DNA of 64,000 nt from an uncultured bacterium (lineage in GTDB: Bacteria > Cyanobacteriota > Vampirovibrionia > Gastranaerophilales > Gastranaerophilaceae), in the NCBI GenBank assembly GCA_949290355.1, contig CASERN010000008.1, positions 186,001 to 250,000 on the forward strand, read 5' to 3'. Positions 16,442 through 25,363 of the stretch are shown here, piece by piece (position 1 is the stretch's first letter; each line of letters begins with the position of its first letter). The notes beneath the pieces are model-generated. The model saw nothing but the letters and a program-made list of their open reading frames with translations, ran no database searches and was not told the origin of the DNA. Made by a program: the position numbers and the translations under genes.

Positions 16442-17392
16442 ATGACAATATTAGAAGTTCAAAACCTGAATTTAGGATTTTATTGTGAATGCGGTCTAAG
16501 ACAAGCATTATATGACGTATCGTTTTCATTAGAAAAAGGGAAAATGCTTGCACTTGTTGGAGAATCAGGGTGTGGAAAAACAATCAGTGCTATGAGTATA
16601 ATGCAACTACTACCTAAAAATGCACAAATTATAAATGGTCAAATAATTTTTAAAGGAGAAAACATACTTGATTTTCCTAAAAACAAAATTCAAAAATTAA
16701 GAGGTTCTAAAATTGCATTAATTCCTCAAGACCCAATGACATCATTAAATCCTTTATACACTGTAGGAAATCAACTTTTAGAAGTAATTAAAATTCATCA
16801 AAATCTTCAAGGGGAAAAGGCTTTTAACAAAGCAATAGAAGCACTAGAAGCTGTACAAATCCCCTGTGCAAAAGATAGAATGAACGCATACCCGCACGAG
16901 TTTTCAGGAGGAATGAAACAAAGAGCTATTATTGCAATGGCTCTTGCCTGCAATGCAGAAATCTTAATCGCTGATGAACCAACTACTGCACTTGATGTTA
17001 CAATACAAGCCCAAATTATGAATTTACTGAAAGAAATTCAAACAAAAAATAATACATCTATTCTTTTGATTACTCATGACCTTGCTCTTGTAGGAGAAAA
17101 TGCTGATTTTGTATCTGTTATGTATGCAGGAAGAATTGTGGAAACAGCAGATTCTAAAGAATTTTTCAAAAATCCGAAACATCCATACTCACAAGCTCTG
17201 CTAAAATCTTTGCCAGCTGAAAGAGATTTAAAACTTGAAACCATATCAGGACAACCCCCATCAATACAACAAGATATTTCAGGATGCAAATTTCATCCAA
17301 GATGCACTAAATGCATTGAAATTTGTAAAACAAAAGTTCCGACTCTAGAAAATATTGGTAATAACCACTATTCAGCATGTCTTAGAAATTAA
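16442..17392 (+). CDS. Peptide-type ABC transporter ATP-binding protein (DppD/OppD family)
   Basis: 316 residues. Walker A GESGCGKT (about 40-47), Q-loop IPQDPMTSLNP, signature FSGGMKQRAIIAMAL, Walker B ILIADEPTTALDV, H-loop LLITHDLAL, and the C-terminal oligopeptide-transporter extension with two Cys pairs (GCKFHPRCTKCIEIC). This tail is typical of the D subunits of di/oligopeptide or nickel importers. No permease, binding protein or partner F ATPase is adjacent, so it works with genes elsewhere. Its stop overlaps the convergent amidohydrolase gene by 4 bp. Confidence 0.88.
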   Translation: MTILEVQNLNLGFYCECGLRQALYDVSFSLEKGKMLALVGESGCGKTISAMSIMQLLPKNAQIINGQIIFKGENILDFPKNKIQKLRGSKIALIPQDPMTSLNPLYTVGNQLLEVIKIHQNLQGEKAFNKAIEALEAVQIPCAKDRMNAYPHEFSGGMKQRAIIAMALACNAEILIADEPTTALDVTIQAQIMNLLKEIQTKNNTSILLITHDLALVGENADFVSVMYAGRIVETADSKEFFKNPKHPYSQALLKSLPAERDLKLETISGQPPSIQQDISGCKFHPRCTKCIEICKTKVPTLENIGNNHYSACLRN

Positions 17393-18504
17393 TTGTTAGA
17401 ATCCACAACAAATTTTGATTGATGAACTTTTTTGCTATGATTAAATTTTCTTTCATCATAAATAGCTTTGCCCAATAAAGCTACAAAACCTATTGCGCCT
17501 GCAATTCCAGCAAGACAAGATTTTCTGTGGCGTTCAAAAAAAGTTTTGCCTTGACTTCCCGCTAATTTTTGCAGATTTTTAAACCAAAGTTTATCTACAA
17601 AAATATCTTGTGTATTGTCATAAAAAATTCTATCTAAAATCTTATCTATCTCATTTTTAGTTTTACCATTATAGTAACCTTTTACAGTATCTTCAACGAA
17701 ATCTGCAAATTTCCCGTATTTTGCACTATCCCCCATATCACTTATAGGAGCATCAGAGCCAAATAAAATTCTTTTTGGACCAAGTTTATCCAACAATTCT
17801 ATTATTACTTTTTTATCTCCGTCTTTATTATTAAATCCGGTTAACCAAGAAATATCTACATATAAATTAGATTTACCTTGATTTATAGATTCTGCAATAT
17901 TATCTATGGTTTTAGACATTCTTTCGGGAGAAGCTGATAAATCTACATGGTACAACACAACAGGTAATTTAGGATGTGCTTCTGCAAGTTTTATAATATT
18001 ATCCGGGTCTGATTTACCATCTGTTACGGAATGAAAAACACAAGCTAAACCTTTTTTCTCTGCTAACTCCATATATTTTGAGTATTTTTCAAAATTCTGT
18101 GCAATTGGCTGATTTGTATTAGTAGGATGAAATTTCATTCCAACATAATTACTGTTTATTATCAATCTTTCAATTATTTCCGGAGACTCTGTAATACCAG
18201 GCTGGCAAGAAATAAGAGGATACACTTTAACTTTTCCGTTACCATCAATTTTATCCATATATTCAGAAGAATGCATTTCGGATACAAACTTATCGCTATC
18301 GCTCGCATTTAAACCTGATAAATCACTTACCAATACTTTTTTTACATTGTTATCTGATAATACATTTAATAAATGATCTATATTATAATTCGTTTCTTGA
18401 TGAAGTAAATTATCATACATTCTACCTACATGGGCTTGTGCATCAAACTTTGTCCTACTGCTTTGAAAAGATGGGGAATAATAATTGTTAATTTGAACTT
18501 TCAT
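17389..18504 (-). CDS. Amidohydrolase-family protein with C-terminal membrane anchor
   Basis: 371 residues. TIM-barrel metal-dependent hydrolase (amidohydrolase 2-like): degenerate first metal motif FDAQAHVGR, VGMKFHPT, LPVVLYHVDLS, NLYVDISW and RILFGSDAPI with the conserved Asp. Substrate unknown. The N-terminus MKVQINNYYSPSFQSS matches a short motif seen on other lineage-specific proteins here. The C-terminus (about 335-355: LAGIAGAIGFVALLGKAIY) is a single predicted membrane helix followed by a basic tail. Third gene of a likely operon rimI-bioY-this gene; SD AAGGAG overlaps the bioY stop, though 14 nt from the ATG. Confidence 0.7.
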   Translation of the reverse strand: MKVQINNYYSPSFQSSRTKFDAQAHVGRMYDNLLHQETNYNIDHLLNVLSDNNVKKVLVSDLSGLNASDSDKFVSEMHSSEYMDKIDGNGKVKVYPLISCQPGITESPEIIERLIINSNYVGMKFHPTNTNQPIAQNFEKYSKYMELAEKKGLACVFHSVTDGKSDPDNIIKLAEAHPKLPVVLYHVDLSASPERMSKTIDNIAESINQGKSNLYVDISWLTGFNNKDGDKKVIIELLDKLGPKRILFGSDAPISDMGDSAKYGKFADFVEDTVKGYYNGKTKNEIDKILDRIFYDNTQDIFVDKLWFKNLQKLAGSQGKTFFERHRKSCLAGIAGAIGFVALLGKAIYDERKFNHSKKVHQSKFVVDSNN

Positions 18505-18522
18505 AATTTTATATTCAACTCC

Positions 18523-19179
18523 TTACATAAAGAACCATAAAATAATTTTTGCATATTTTGCAACAAAAACAGCTGCAAAACTAAAAATAAAATCATACAA
18601 AATCTTCACACCGCTTTGCGCACATATCCAGCCACTTATAAATGACCAGCCTTCATGATGCAGCGCAGCAATAAATGACATATATAATATTCCGATTAAA
18701 TGTATAGTCAAAACTCCGACTATAACAGCATGAATCATATTTCTGTTAGTAAATCCGCTTTTTAATATTGAACCGGCAAAAAATACAGCAGGTAAATATG
18801 CCAAAATATAACCAAAACTATATTCAAAAATATACTTTGGCCCTCCTCCCAAGGCAAAAACAGGAATAATAAACAAGCCCAGCATAATATATAAAAGTAT
18901 GCTTGTAATCCCGTATTTCCTGCCTAAAAAAGCGCCGACAAACATTATCACAGGTATTTGCGGAATAAATTTATATGTATGTATATAATCCGAAATATTT
19001 AAATCAGCTCCGGAAAATAACCCTGCCGGAATTGTAAAATGACTTATATTCAATTGCAAAAAAGTCGCTAATATTATTAAGAATGTACAGCACAATATAA
19101 GTAACATACTTCCGAATGTTAATCTTATTCCTTCTATTTGCTTTTTAATTATTCTTACCCGAGGAGCTGCTGTTGTCAT
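18523..19179 (-). CDS. bioY: BioY-family biotin transporter substrate-binding subunit
   Basis: 218 residues, about six membrane helices. BioY is the S component of energy-coupling-factor importers that binds biotin in the membrane. Family cues are PQIPVIMFVGAFLGRKYG, the glycine-rich FALGGGPKYIFEYSFGYILAYLPAVFFAG and the terminal transmembrane pair. The protein is somewhat divergent, with a 20-residue basic N-terminus. No EcfA/EcfT genes lie nearby, so it would share a general ECF module or work alone. It overlaps rimI by 4 bp. Confidence 0.78.
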   Translation of the reverse strand: MTTAAPRVRIIKKQIEGIRLTFGSMLLILCCTFLIILATFLQLNISHFTIPAGLFSGADLNISDYIHTYKFIPQIPVIMFVGAFLGRKYGITSILLYIMLGLFIIPVFALGGGPKYIFEYSFGYILAYLPAVFFAGSILKSGFTNRNMIHAVIVGVLTIHLIGILYMSFIAALHHEGWSFISGWICAQSGVKILYDFIFSFAAVFVAKYAKIILWFFM

Positions 19180-19709
19180 AAGATACTGATTTTCCCTTTT
19201 AAATTTTGAATATTTTTTTCATACTTTGATTTAAATTTATCGTAAAAAATATTTTCTGTCCACATAATCAGAGCATCTTCATTATTATCTTGGTAATAGC
19301 CTTTACGAACACCTAAAGACTTAAATCCATATTTTTCATATAATGAAATTGCAGGTCTGTTACTTATTCTAACTTCAAGCGTAATATATTTTGCCATATT
19401 TTTATAACATTCTTCAACAATCGTTACAAAAAGTGCCTCACCAACATGTCTGCGTCTACATTTTTTTGATACTGCAATATTAGTTATGTGAGCTTCTTCT
19501 AATATTTGCCAGAATCCACAATACCCAAGTAGATTTCCTGTTTCATCAAATACGGTAAAATACCTTGCTAAATCATTCGAAAGTTCACTAAGAAAGGATT
19601 CTTTTGACCAGTGATGTTCACCATAAACTTCTGATTCAATAGCTATTATGCCATCTAAATCTGTTTTTTCCATAGGTTTTATTTTCACTGCAAAAACACT
19701 CGATTCCAT
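19176..19709 (-). CDS. rimI: Ribosomal-protein-alanine N-acetyltransferase RimI
   Basis: 177 residues, GNAT fold: MEKTDLDGIIAIESEVYGEHHWSK, acetyl-CoA-binding NIAVSKKCRRRHVGEALF (R/Q-x-x-G-x-A), VRISNRPAISLYEKYGFKSLGVRKGYY with the RimI hallmark. It acetylates the N-terminal alanine of ribosomal protein S18; related enzymes act more broadly. A C-terminal extension of about 25 Lys-rich residues is unusual. First gene of the rimI-bioY-amidohydrolase unit. Start ATG 19709 lies 6 nt after an extended -10 box and has no Shine-Dalgarno sequence. Confidence 0.82.
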   Translation of the reverse strand: MESSVFAVKIKPMEKTDLDGIIAIESEVYGEHHWSKESFLSELSNDLARYFTVFDETGNLLGYCGFWQILEEAHITNIAVSKKCRRRHVGEALFVTIVEECYKNMAKYITLEVRISNRPAISLYEKYGFKSLGVRKGYYQDNNEDALIMWTENIFYDKFKSKYEKNIQNLKGKISIL

Positions 19710-19715
19710 ATACTG

Positions 19716-19724
19716 ATTTTAACA
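19716..19724 (-). promoter_or_regulatory. Extended -10 promoter of rimI, probably leaderless
   Basis: Minus strand TG-T-TAAAAT with TAAAAT at 19716-19721, ending 6 nt before the rimI ATG. No -35 of quality and no ribosome-binding site. Confidence 0.5.
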
Positions 19725-19902
19725 TGCTAAAAGTCCTATACGAGTAATATATTAAATTTTGTATACCTCTTGATAAACACCTAAAAATATGCTAAAATTC
19801 GCTTAGAATGTTGTGTAATTTTATACACTTAAATAAAATTATATTTTAAATTTCATAAATATTTTAAAATATATAAAGCCATTTAAAGAGGATAGAAGAG
19901 AA

Positions 19903-20775
19903 ATGAAAAATATCGTTGTTTATACAGATAAAAATGAATCTAAACTTGCTGATGTATTAGCTCAAATTGATAATACAAATGTAAGAATTGAAAATGCCGA
20001 AAATTTGAAAGAATATGAAACACTCAATCCAGGATTAATTGTGATTGAAAGTGTTCCAAATATCAAAGATGTTTTGATGACAACAAAATTCAAAGCTCCA
20101 ACTCTTTTTATAGGCGACGTATTTAAAGGTACAACCGTAAGAGCTGTAATCTTTGATTTTATTAAAGAACCAATCGACAACATGGAACTGACCATTAGAG
20201 CTAATGCTCTTTTAAAATACAAAGAATTAAGAGACAAATTAAAAGTTGTATCAACTACAGATGAACTTACTGGACTACACAACAGAAAATATATGCAAGA
20301 ACGTCTCGACCAAGAAATATCACGTGCAAGAAGGTATGGTACAAAACTTTCTTGTCTTTTATTTGATTTAGACTTTTTCAAAGTCGTAAATGACATATAC
20401 GGATATGAATGGGGAGATGTTTTATTAAGATCTATAGCAGATAAATTAAAACAACTTATTAGAAAAGAAGATATTTTAACTCGATATGGAGATGAAGAAT
20501 TTTTACTAATTCTACCAAATACATCTGAAGAAAATGCATTTTTATTTGCTGAAAGATTCAGACGTGATATTGAAAAAATGGAATTTATTCCTGCCGGAGA
20601 AGAAGAAAGACATCCAATCACAATCTCAGGTGGTATTGCAACATATCCTTGTATTGAAAATACTGAAGAAGATGCAAATACAATAATACGTTATGCTGAA
20701 CACGCTCTATACAATGCTAAAAAACGCGGAAAAAACAAGATTGTTCAATTCTCACAAATTAACTTAGGCGAATAG
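19903..20775 (+). CDS. Response-regulator-like diguanylate cyclase with a GDEEF active site
   Basis: 290 residues. The first 105 residues look like a degenerate receiver domain (LIVIES as the phosphorylation strand, without the canonical Asp pattern). The GGDEF domain follows from about 115: STTDELTGLHNRKYM, LLFDLDFFKVVNDIYG with the metal Asp, and an active-site loop RYGDEEF (194-200) where RYGGDEF is usual. An intact inhibitory site R-x-x-D (RKED, 187-190) is present. The family makes cyclic di-GMP. Start ATG 19903 behind GAGG. Monocistronic. The unusual A-site leaves catalytic activity uncertain. Confidence 0.85.
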   Translation: MKNIVVYTDKNESKLADVLAQIDNTNVRIENAENLKEYETLNPGLIVIESVPNIKDVLMTTKFKAPTLFIGDVFKGTTVRAVIFDFIKEPIDNMELTIRANALLKYKELRDKLKVVSTTDELTGLHNRKYMQERLDQEISRARRYGTKLSCLLFDLDFFKVVNDIYGYEWGDVLLRSIADKLKQLIRKEDILTRYGDEEFLLILPNTSEENAFLFAERFRRDIEKMEFIPAGEEERHPITISGGIATYPCIENTEEDANTIIRYAEHALYNAKKRGKNKIVQFSQINLGE

Positions 20776-20875
20776 GAATGTAACCGCTCCACCCTCCAGC
20801 TAAGTTGTTGGCAAAACTTTAAAGAGAAATTTAAAATAAGAGTGCAATCTATCTGCCAAAATAATTCACGTAATT

Positions 20876-21643
20876 CTATTTTTTTGTATTTTCATTAACT
20901 CCGTATCCAAACATTGCGAAATCGTATTTCACAGGATCATTTGGATCAAATTTACGGAGATTTTCAGTAATCTCAATTACTGATTTAAAATCATTTGCAT
21001 TACGAGTCAAAAGCCCCATCTTTCTTGACAATCTTGCTACATGAGTATCCAAAGGTATAAATAATTCTGACGGTTTCATAAAATCCCAAATTCCAAAATC
21101 TACAGGACTTTTTCTGACCATCCATCTTAAATACATACACATACGTTTCATTGCACTGCCTTTTCGAGCATTAGGTATCATAAATTTAAAGCCCTGAGAA
21201 TCATTATCTTTGGCGTTTGCGTAAAAATAATCTGTAATAGGTATAAACATGTTATCATCTACGGGATTTTCATACCCGTATTTAAAAATATCTTCAAGAC
21301 TACTGTTATTTGAATACAAACTACGCATTATCATAAAAATTTGAGCAAAATCATCAGGTTTCCCAAAACGATAATTAAAATCTCCAAGAATTTTAGGTTC
21401 AAAATTCAAAATAAAATTTAACGGTTCATTTTGTGCAATATCAAAAAGAATATCCAATTTTTTTAAAAAAACCTCTCTTCTGCCATAAGCTACAAGAGAT
21501 GATATAAAACCTGCTATTTCAATATCTTTTTTTTGAACAAACCTGTTAGGTACCCTTACTGGATCGTCTTTTATAAAATCAATTGTTTCATATTTTTCAG
21601 CAAGTTTGTCAATTTCCGTTTTTGTAATCATTACGTAAATCAT
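20876..21643 (-). CDS. TIGR02757/DUF2400 family protein
   Basis: 255 residues. Conserved features of the family are PVRVPNRFVQKKDIEIAGFISSLVAYGRR, the central AMKRMCMYLRWMVRKSPVDFGIW and LFIPLDTHVARLSRKMGLL followed by PVKYDFAMFGYGV. Part of the sequence resembles helix-hairpin-helix DNA glycosylases, and a DNA-related role has been guessed, but function is unknown. It overlaps tadA by 35 bp if started at 21643, or 23 bp from the second Met (21631). Last gene of the response regulator-kinase-tadA operon. Confidence 0.8.
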   Translation of the reverse strand: MIYVMITKTEIDKLAEKYETIDFIKDDPVRVPNRFVQKKDIEIAGFISSLVAYGRREVFLKKLDILFDIAQNEPLNFILNFEPKILGDFNYRFGKPDDFAQIFMIMRSLYSNNSSLEDIFKYGYENPVDDNMFIPITDYFYANAKDNDSQGFKFMIPNARKGSAMKRMCMYLRWMVRKSPVDFGIWDFMKPSELFIPLDTHVARLSRKMGLLTRNANDFKSVIEITENLRKFDPNDPVKYDFAMFGYGVNENTKK

Positions 21644-22046
21644 TAAAATACTCTTTCAATATTCTATCACATTCTTCTTCCATTATCCCGCCATAGACTT
21701 GCATTTTTGAATTAGCAAGTTTCCTTACATCAATTACTGAACCTAAAGCTCCGTAATTATGATCATAAGAACCGAAATAAACTGTTTTTATTCTTGCTGA
21801 AACTATTGCCCATGCACACATAGGGCAAGGTTCCAAAGTTACATACATCTCACAGTCTTCCAAACGCCATCTTCCTAATTTTTGTTCGGCTTCACGGATC
21901 GCAAGAATTTCAGCATGAGCTGTTACATCATTTGAAGTCTCTTTTTGGTTAAAAGTCTCAGCTATAACCACACCATCTTTAACAATCAAAGCTCCAACTG
22001 GGATTTCAGATTTTGCCTTTTTTGCAAGACTTATAGCTCTTTTCAT
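21609..22046 (-). CDS. tadA: tRNA-specific adenosine deaminase TadA
   Basis: 145 residues. Zinc-dependent deaminase making inosine at the wobble position of tRNA-Arg(ACG). Both zinc motifs are intact: TAHAEILAI (His ligand and catalytic Glu) and EPCPMCAWAI (two Cys ligands); VPVGA-like IPVGALIVKDGVV opens the fold. The N-terminus is about eight residues shorter than usual because the gene begins within the stop of the upstream kinase gene (ATGA overlap). Essential housekeeping gene embedded in a two-component operon. Confidence 0.9.
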   Translation of the reverse strand: MKRAISLAKKAKSEIPVGALIVKDGVVIAETFNQKETSNDVTAHAEILAIREAEQKLGRWRLEDCEMYVTLEPCPMCAWAIVSARIKTVYFGSYDHNYGALGSVIDVRKLANSKMQVYGGIMEEECDRILKEYFNDLRNDYKNGN

Positions 22047-23719
22047 GCATCCTCTTTCCCGCCACTTGGAAGATTTAATGTTAATTCAACACAAAAACCC
22101 CAATTTTTATCACTATGCAATTCTATTTTCCCATTCATAGCTTCTACAAGACCCTTTACAATAAATAAACCTAAACCTGTACCTCTTGTTGTTCTTGTAG
22201 TATTGTCATCTAAACGGATAAATTTTTCAAATAATTTATTTAATTTATCAACCGGAATAATTTCACAGTCATTTTTAACAAAGATTTTAGCCTTATCACC
22301 ATGTAATGAAGCATCTACAATTATCTTTGAACCTTCTGAGGCATACTTTACAGCATTTTCCAATAAATTAACAAATACTTGTAGCAATCTGTCTTTATCA
22401 GCTTCTACAAGAGGGAAATCCTCACTTATGTTAAATACAATTTCTTTATTATCTTTGTTTTTAATTAAAATACGAGATTCCTCTAACAATTCAGGAATGT
22501 ATACTTGCTCAATTTTAGTCCTCAAACGCATTCCTTCAATATCAGGAATAGTTAATAAATCCTCAATTAATCGTTTCAATCTTTCTGATTGTTCCTTAAT
22601 TATTCTCAAAGATTTCTGCCTTGTTTCTTCATCAATTTTTATATCTTGACGCATTAATCTAGATGTATATCCTTGAATACTTGTCAAAGGAGTTCTTAAT
22701 TCATGACTTACTGTATCAATTAAATTTGATCTAAATTCATTTAATTGTTTCAATTCAATATTATTTTTCTTCAACTGAATATAAGATTTATGAATTTCAG
22801 TTGCCATACGATTAAATTCAAATGCCAAAAATATAATTTCATGAGGAGTAAAAGCTGTTGTTAAAAGTCTGATTTGCCTTTCATAATTCCCTTTTGAAAT
22901 AGCAATTATACCTTTAAAAAGTTGTCTGATATTAATATACAAATAATAAGTATAAAGTGCTACAACAAAAATAATAGTAAATGTCGCAAATAGACATGAT
23001 AAAAGAATTTTCAAACTATTATTTGTAATTGCTTTTTGAGTAACTTTTTCAGTTGTATTTACAATAATTGTTATTTTAGGATTATCCTTTGATACATATA
23101 CAAGAGGCTGATTTTTGACATCGCCAAAAATTACAGGTTTATCTTTTTTTAATTTGTTTGGTAACAATGATAATGTTTTACGATATGCATCTTCTGTATA
23201 ATTATGTTCTGCTAGCAAATCCCCTTCATTTGTCAACACATAAATCTGACGTTTATCGTCTTCTATAGAACGAAATAATTCATCTTTTATTGCATCAAGC
23301 TTATAAGTAGCTACAAGATATTGGTTATTGTTCATTTTTATAAATAATGTAGCTTTTTTATTTTTTTTGTTTCTTTCATGGATTTTAGCTAATTCAGAAG
23401 AATCTACAATTTTTAACTCCTCGCAATCAGGCAATGTTTGAACTACTGAACGTAAATAATCTGATTTCGATTTTTGAGATGGTAAATAATTCAGAGAATA
23501 TACAATTTGCTCAAGATTACTCGAAACTGTTTTATTAAAAAAATCAATTTCATCTGAGACCATATTAGCAATTAATACTGCAGATTCTCTAAGCTGATAT
23601 CGCATGGACTGCTGGTTTATATTATTTATAATAAAACCACTTATAGTCATTGGAACAATAACAGCAAAGACAAATACTATTGCAATTTGTTCTACAATTT
23701 TTAAATGCTTCCCAAACAT
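22043..23719 (-). CDS. Membrane sensor histidine kinase
   Basis: 558 residues. An N-terminal membrane helix (about 9-30), an extracytoplasmic sensor domain of about 215 residues, a second helix (about 245-268), a HAMP-like linker, HisKA TVSHELRTPLTSIQGY (His339), N-box QVFVNLLENAVKY, then TRGTGLGLFIVKGLVEAMNG. It has the layout of WalK/PhoR/NblS-type kinases. The adjacent response regulator gene ends 6 bp upstream, so the two form a cognate pair. The G1 box is degenerate (VKNDCEIIP in place of DNG.GI). Confidence 0.9.
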   Translation of the reverse strand: MFGKHLKIVEQIAIVFVFAVIVPMTISGFIINNINQQSMRYQLRESAVLIANMVSDEIDFFNKTVSSNLEQIVYSLNYLPSQKSKSDYLRSVVQTLPDCEELKIVDSSELAKIHERNKKNKKATLFIKMNNNQYLVATYKLDAIKDELFRSIEDDKRQIYVLTNEGDLLAEHNYTEDAYRKTLSLLPNKLKKDKPVIFGDVKNQPLVYVSKDNPKITIIVNTTEKVTQKAITNNSLKILLSCLFATFTIIFVVALYTYYLYINIRQLFKGIIAISKGNYERQIRLLTTAFTPHEIIFLAFEFNRMATEIHKSYIQLKKNNIELKQLNEFRSNLIDTVSHELRTPLTSIQGYTSRLMRQDIKIDEETRQKSLRIIKEQSERLKRLIEDLLTIPDIEGMRLRTKIEQVYIPELLEESRILIKNKDNKEIVFNISEDFPLVEADKDRLLQVFVNLLENAVKYASEGSKIIVDASLHGDKAKIFVKNDCEIIPVDKLNKLFEKFIRLDDNTTRTTRGTGLGLFIVKGLVEAMNGKIELHSDKNWGFCVELTLNLPSGGKEDA

Positions 23720-23724
23720 AACAA

Positions 23725-24432
23725 CTAACCTTCTCCAAAAGGAGTTAATTTGTAACCTACGTTCGTTACGGTATGAAGGTATTTAGGATGTTTTGTATCA
23801 GGCTCAATTTTATTCCTTAATCCACCAACATGCACTCTCAACATTCTTACATCTTCGTTGCTGTCATATCCCCAAACTTCATCTAACAAAGTGGCAAGAG
23901 TAACTGAATTATTGAAATGTTGAAGCAAGCAATATAATATTTCAAATTCCGTAGGAGTCAATTTTACCCGTTTATTAACAACTACAGCCTCAAGGGTCTC
24001 TGGAAAAATCTCAATATCTCCGGCACTCAAAATCTCATTTGATAAAGCACTTTTATCCTCTACCTGATTTCTTCTCAACAAAACCCTTATTCTTAATAAC
24101 ACTTCTTGGATATCAAAAGGTTTTACAAGATAATCATCAGCCCCACAATCAAACCCCTCTGTTTTATCATCAATAGTACCTTTTGCCGTAAGCATCAGAA
24201 TAGGAATCGCTAGTTTTGCTTGCCGAATATTTTTACAAACATCAAAACCATTCATTCGCGGCATCATTACATCGAGTAAAATCAAGTCATATGAGTTATT
24301 CAAAGCTTTATTAAGCCCTTCCATACCATCTTTTGCAGTGTCAACAAAATATCCGCTGGCACTTACATCAAACTCTAACAACTCTCTTATTTCATCATCG
24401 TCATCTACTATTAAAATTCGCTTTTCATTCAT
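23725..24432 (-). CDS. OmpR/PhoB-family response regulator (RpaA/RpaB-like)
   Basis: 235 residues. Receiver domain with the acidic pocket VDDDDE, phospho-acceptor Asp54 in LILLDVMMP, Thr in MLTAKG and Lys104 in LVKPF; then a C-terminal winged helix with VKLTPTEFEILYCLLQH and VRMLRVHVGGLRNKIEPD. Overall similarity to cyanobacterial RpaA/RpaB regulators is an impression from the motifs. First gene of the operon with the kinase, tadA and TIGR02757. Its ATG lies 6 nt after a TAAAAT box and has no Shine-Dalgarno sequence. Confidence 0.9.
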   Translation of the reverse strand: MNEKRILIVDDDDEIRELLEFDVSASGYFVDTAKDGMEGLNKALNNSYDLILLDVMMPRMNGFDVCKNIRQAKLAIPILMLTAKGTIDDKTEGFDCGADDYLVKPFDIQEVLLRIRVLLRRNQVEDKSALSNEILSAGDIEIFPETLEAVVVNKRVKLTPTEFEILYCLLQHFNNSVTLATLLDEVWGYDSNEDVRMLRVHVGGLRNKIEPDTKHPKYLHTVTNVGYKLTPFGEG

Positions 24433-24438
24433 AAGATA

Positions 24439-24444
24439 ATTTTA
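24439..24444 (-). promoter_or_regulatory. Putative -10 box of the response regulator operon, leaderless spacing
   Basis: TAAAAT on the minus strand, ending exactly 6 nt before the ATG at 24432. The -35 region is poor. Confidence 0.4.
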
Positions 24445-24558
24445 GCGAATTTTTTAATCTTTTGCAATTATTTATAAAGAAATAAAAACTAAATTGTAAA
24501 ATAATAAATCACCATATTTCACTATTTTATCCTTATACCTAAAGGGGATTATTTTACA

Positions 24559-24587
24559 TTCAAAAAGATTTACAATTTTACTATAAC
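24559..24587 (+). promoter_or_regulatory. Promoter of the 102-residue protein gene
   Basis: TTCAAA (24559-24564), 17-bp spacer, TATAAC (24582-24587), followed by a short leader with GTGGAG before the ATG at 24608. This gene has a normal leader, unlike its divergent neighbour. Confidence 0.5.
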
Positions 24588-24607
24588 AATTTGTGGAGTA
24601 ATTTGAC

Positions 24608-24916
24608 ATGTTAATGGGAAATGAATGCCATGATTGCAGCAATTATAATCGATTGGAAATGAAAAACGTGAACAAAGATATTCTTGGTTGGCTTGAAGAT
24701 ATTATAGAAGAAAACAACAGCCGAATCGAAAGAAAAGAATGGAAAAGTAAATATAACAGCTATGTAGTCTATGATTACGAACCATTCTGCACTGACGGAT
24801 TTGAAATAAACTTGGTAATAACTTCATATAATGCCGCTTATTTAAATTTTATCAAATATTTATATGATGAAAAAATAAGCACGATAGAATATCTAAACAG
24901 CTGCATCGGCGTATAA
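24608..24916 (+). CDS. Small conserved-looking protein of unknown function
   Basis: 102 residues, family not recognised. It opens with a C-x-x-C-like pair (NECHDCSNYN), has an acidic-basic helix (ILGWLEDIIEENNSRIERKEWKS) and ends with an alternating hydrophobic region. No signal peptide. GTGGAG precedes the start; ATG 24608 or the in-frame ATG 24614 could be used. A promoter upstream and a terminator directly downstream bracket it as a single-gene unit, which supports it being real. Confidence 0.6.
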   Translation: MLMGNECHDCSNYNRLEMKNVNKDILGWLEDIIEENNSRIERKEWKSKYNSYVVYDYEPFCTDGFEINLVITSYNAAYLNFIKYLYDEKISTIEYLNSCIGV

Positions 24917-24920
24917 GATA

Positions 24921-24950
24921 AAAAACAGACTGTTCTACAGCCTGTTTTTT
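24921..24950. terminator. Intrinsic terminator
   Basis: AAAAACAG...CTGTTTTTT inverted repeat with inner CTGT/ACAG pairing, between the convergent 102-residue gene and the zinc-ribbon gene. Confidence 0.75.
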
Positions 24951-24978
24951 ATTTTCAATATGCAATTTTATAAAGTTT

Positions 24979-25263
24979 TTATTCCTGATTAGCTTCTTGT
25001 TCTTTATTAAAGCAATCTTTGCAATAGACTTCTTTACCCGGAATTGGTTTAAAAGGAACTTGTGTTTGAGCTCCGCATTTAGAACAAACAGCTTCATACA
25101 TTTTTCTGTGTTTTCTGTTGTTTTTTCTTCTTGCTTTTCTGCAATCCGGACATCTTTTAGGCTTGTTTACCAAACCTTTTTCAGCATAAAATTCCTGCTC
25201 ACCTGCTGTAAAGACGAATTCTGCTCCGCAATCTTCACATACAAGTTTTTCATCTTGATACAT
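24979..25263 (-). CDS. Zinc-ribbon protein (probable zinc-ribbon domain pair)
   Basis: 94 residues. Two zinc modules: LVCEDCGAEFVFTAGEQEFY with CPDCR (zf-trcl type) and AVCSKCGAQTQVPFKPIPG with VYCKDCF (CXXC-CXDC type). Proteins with exactly this order are small, mostly uncharacterised, and are thought to bind nucleic acid or protein partners. Between the modules lies a very basic stretch (RKARRKNNRKHRKMYE) that fits nucleic-acid contact. Start ATG 25263 behind AGGAG. Single gene. Confidence 0.8.
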   Translation of the reverse strand: MYQDEKLVCEDCGAEFVFTAGEQEFYAEKGLVNKPKRCPDCRKARRKNNRKHRKMYEAVCSKCGAQTQVPFKPIPGKEVYCKDCFNKEQEANQE

Positions 25264-25363
25264 CTGTCTTCTCCTGTTATAATTGGTACTTTAAAGAAAC
25301 CTCTTGCAAAATTCCTTTAATCTTTATCATTATACACTATTTTTGAAAATATGCAATACCAAA

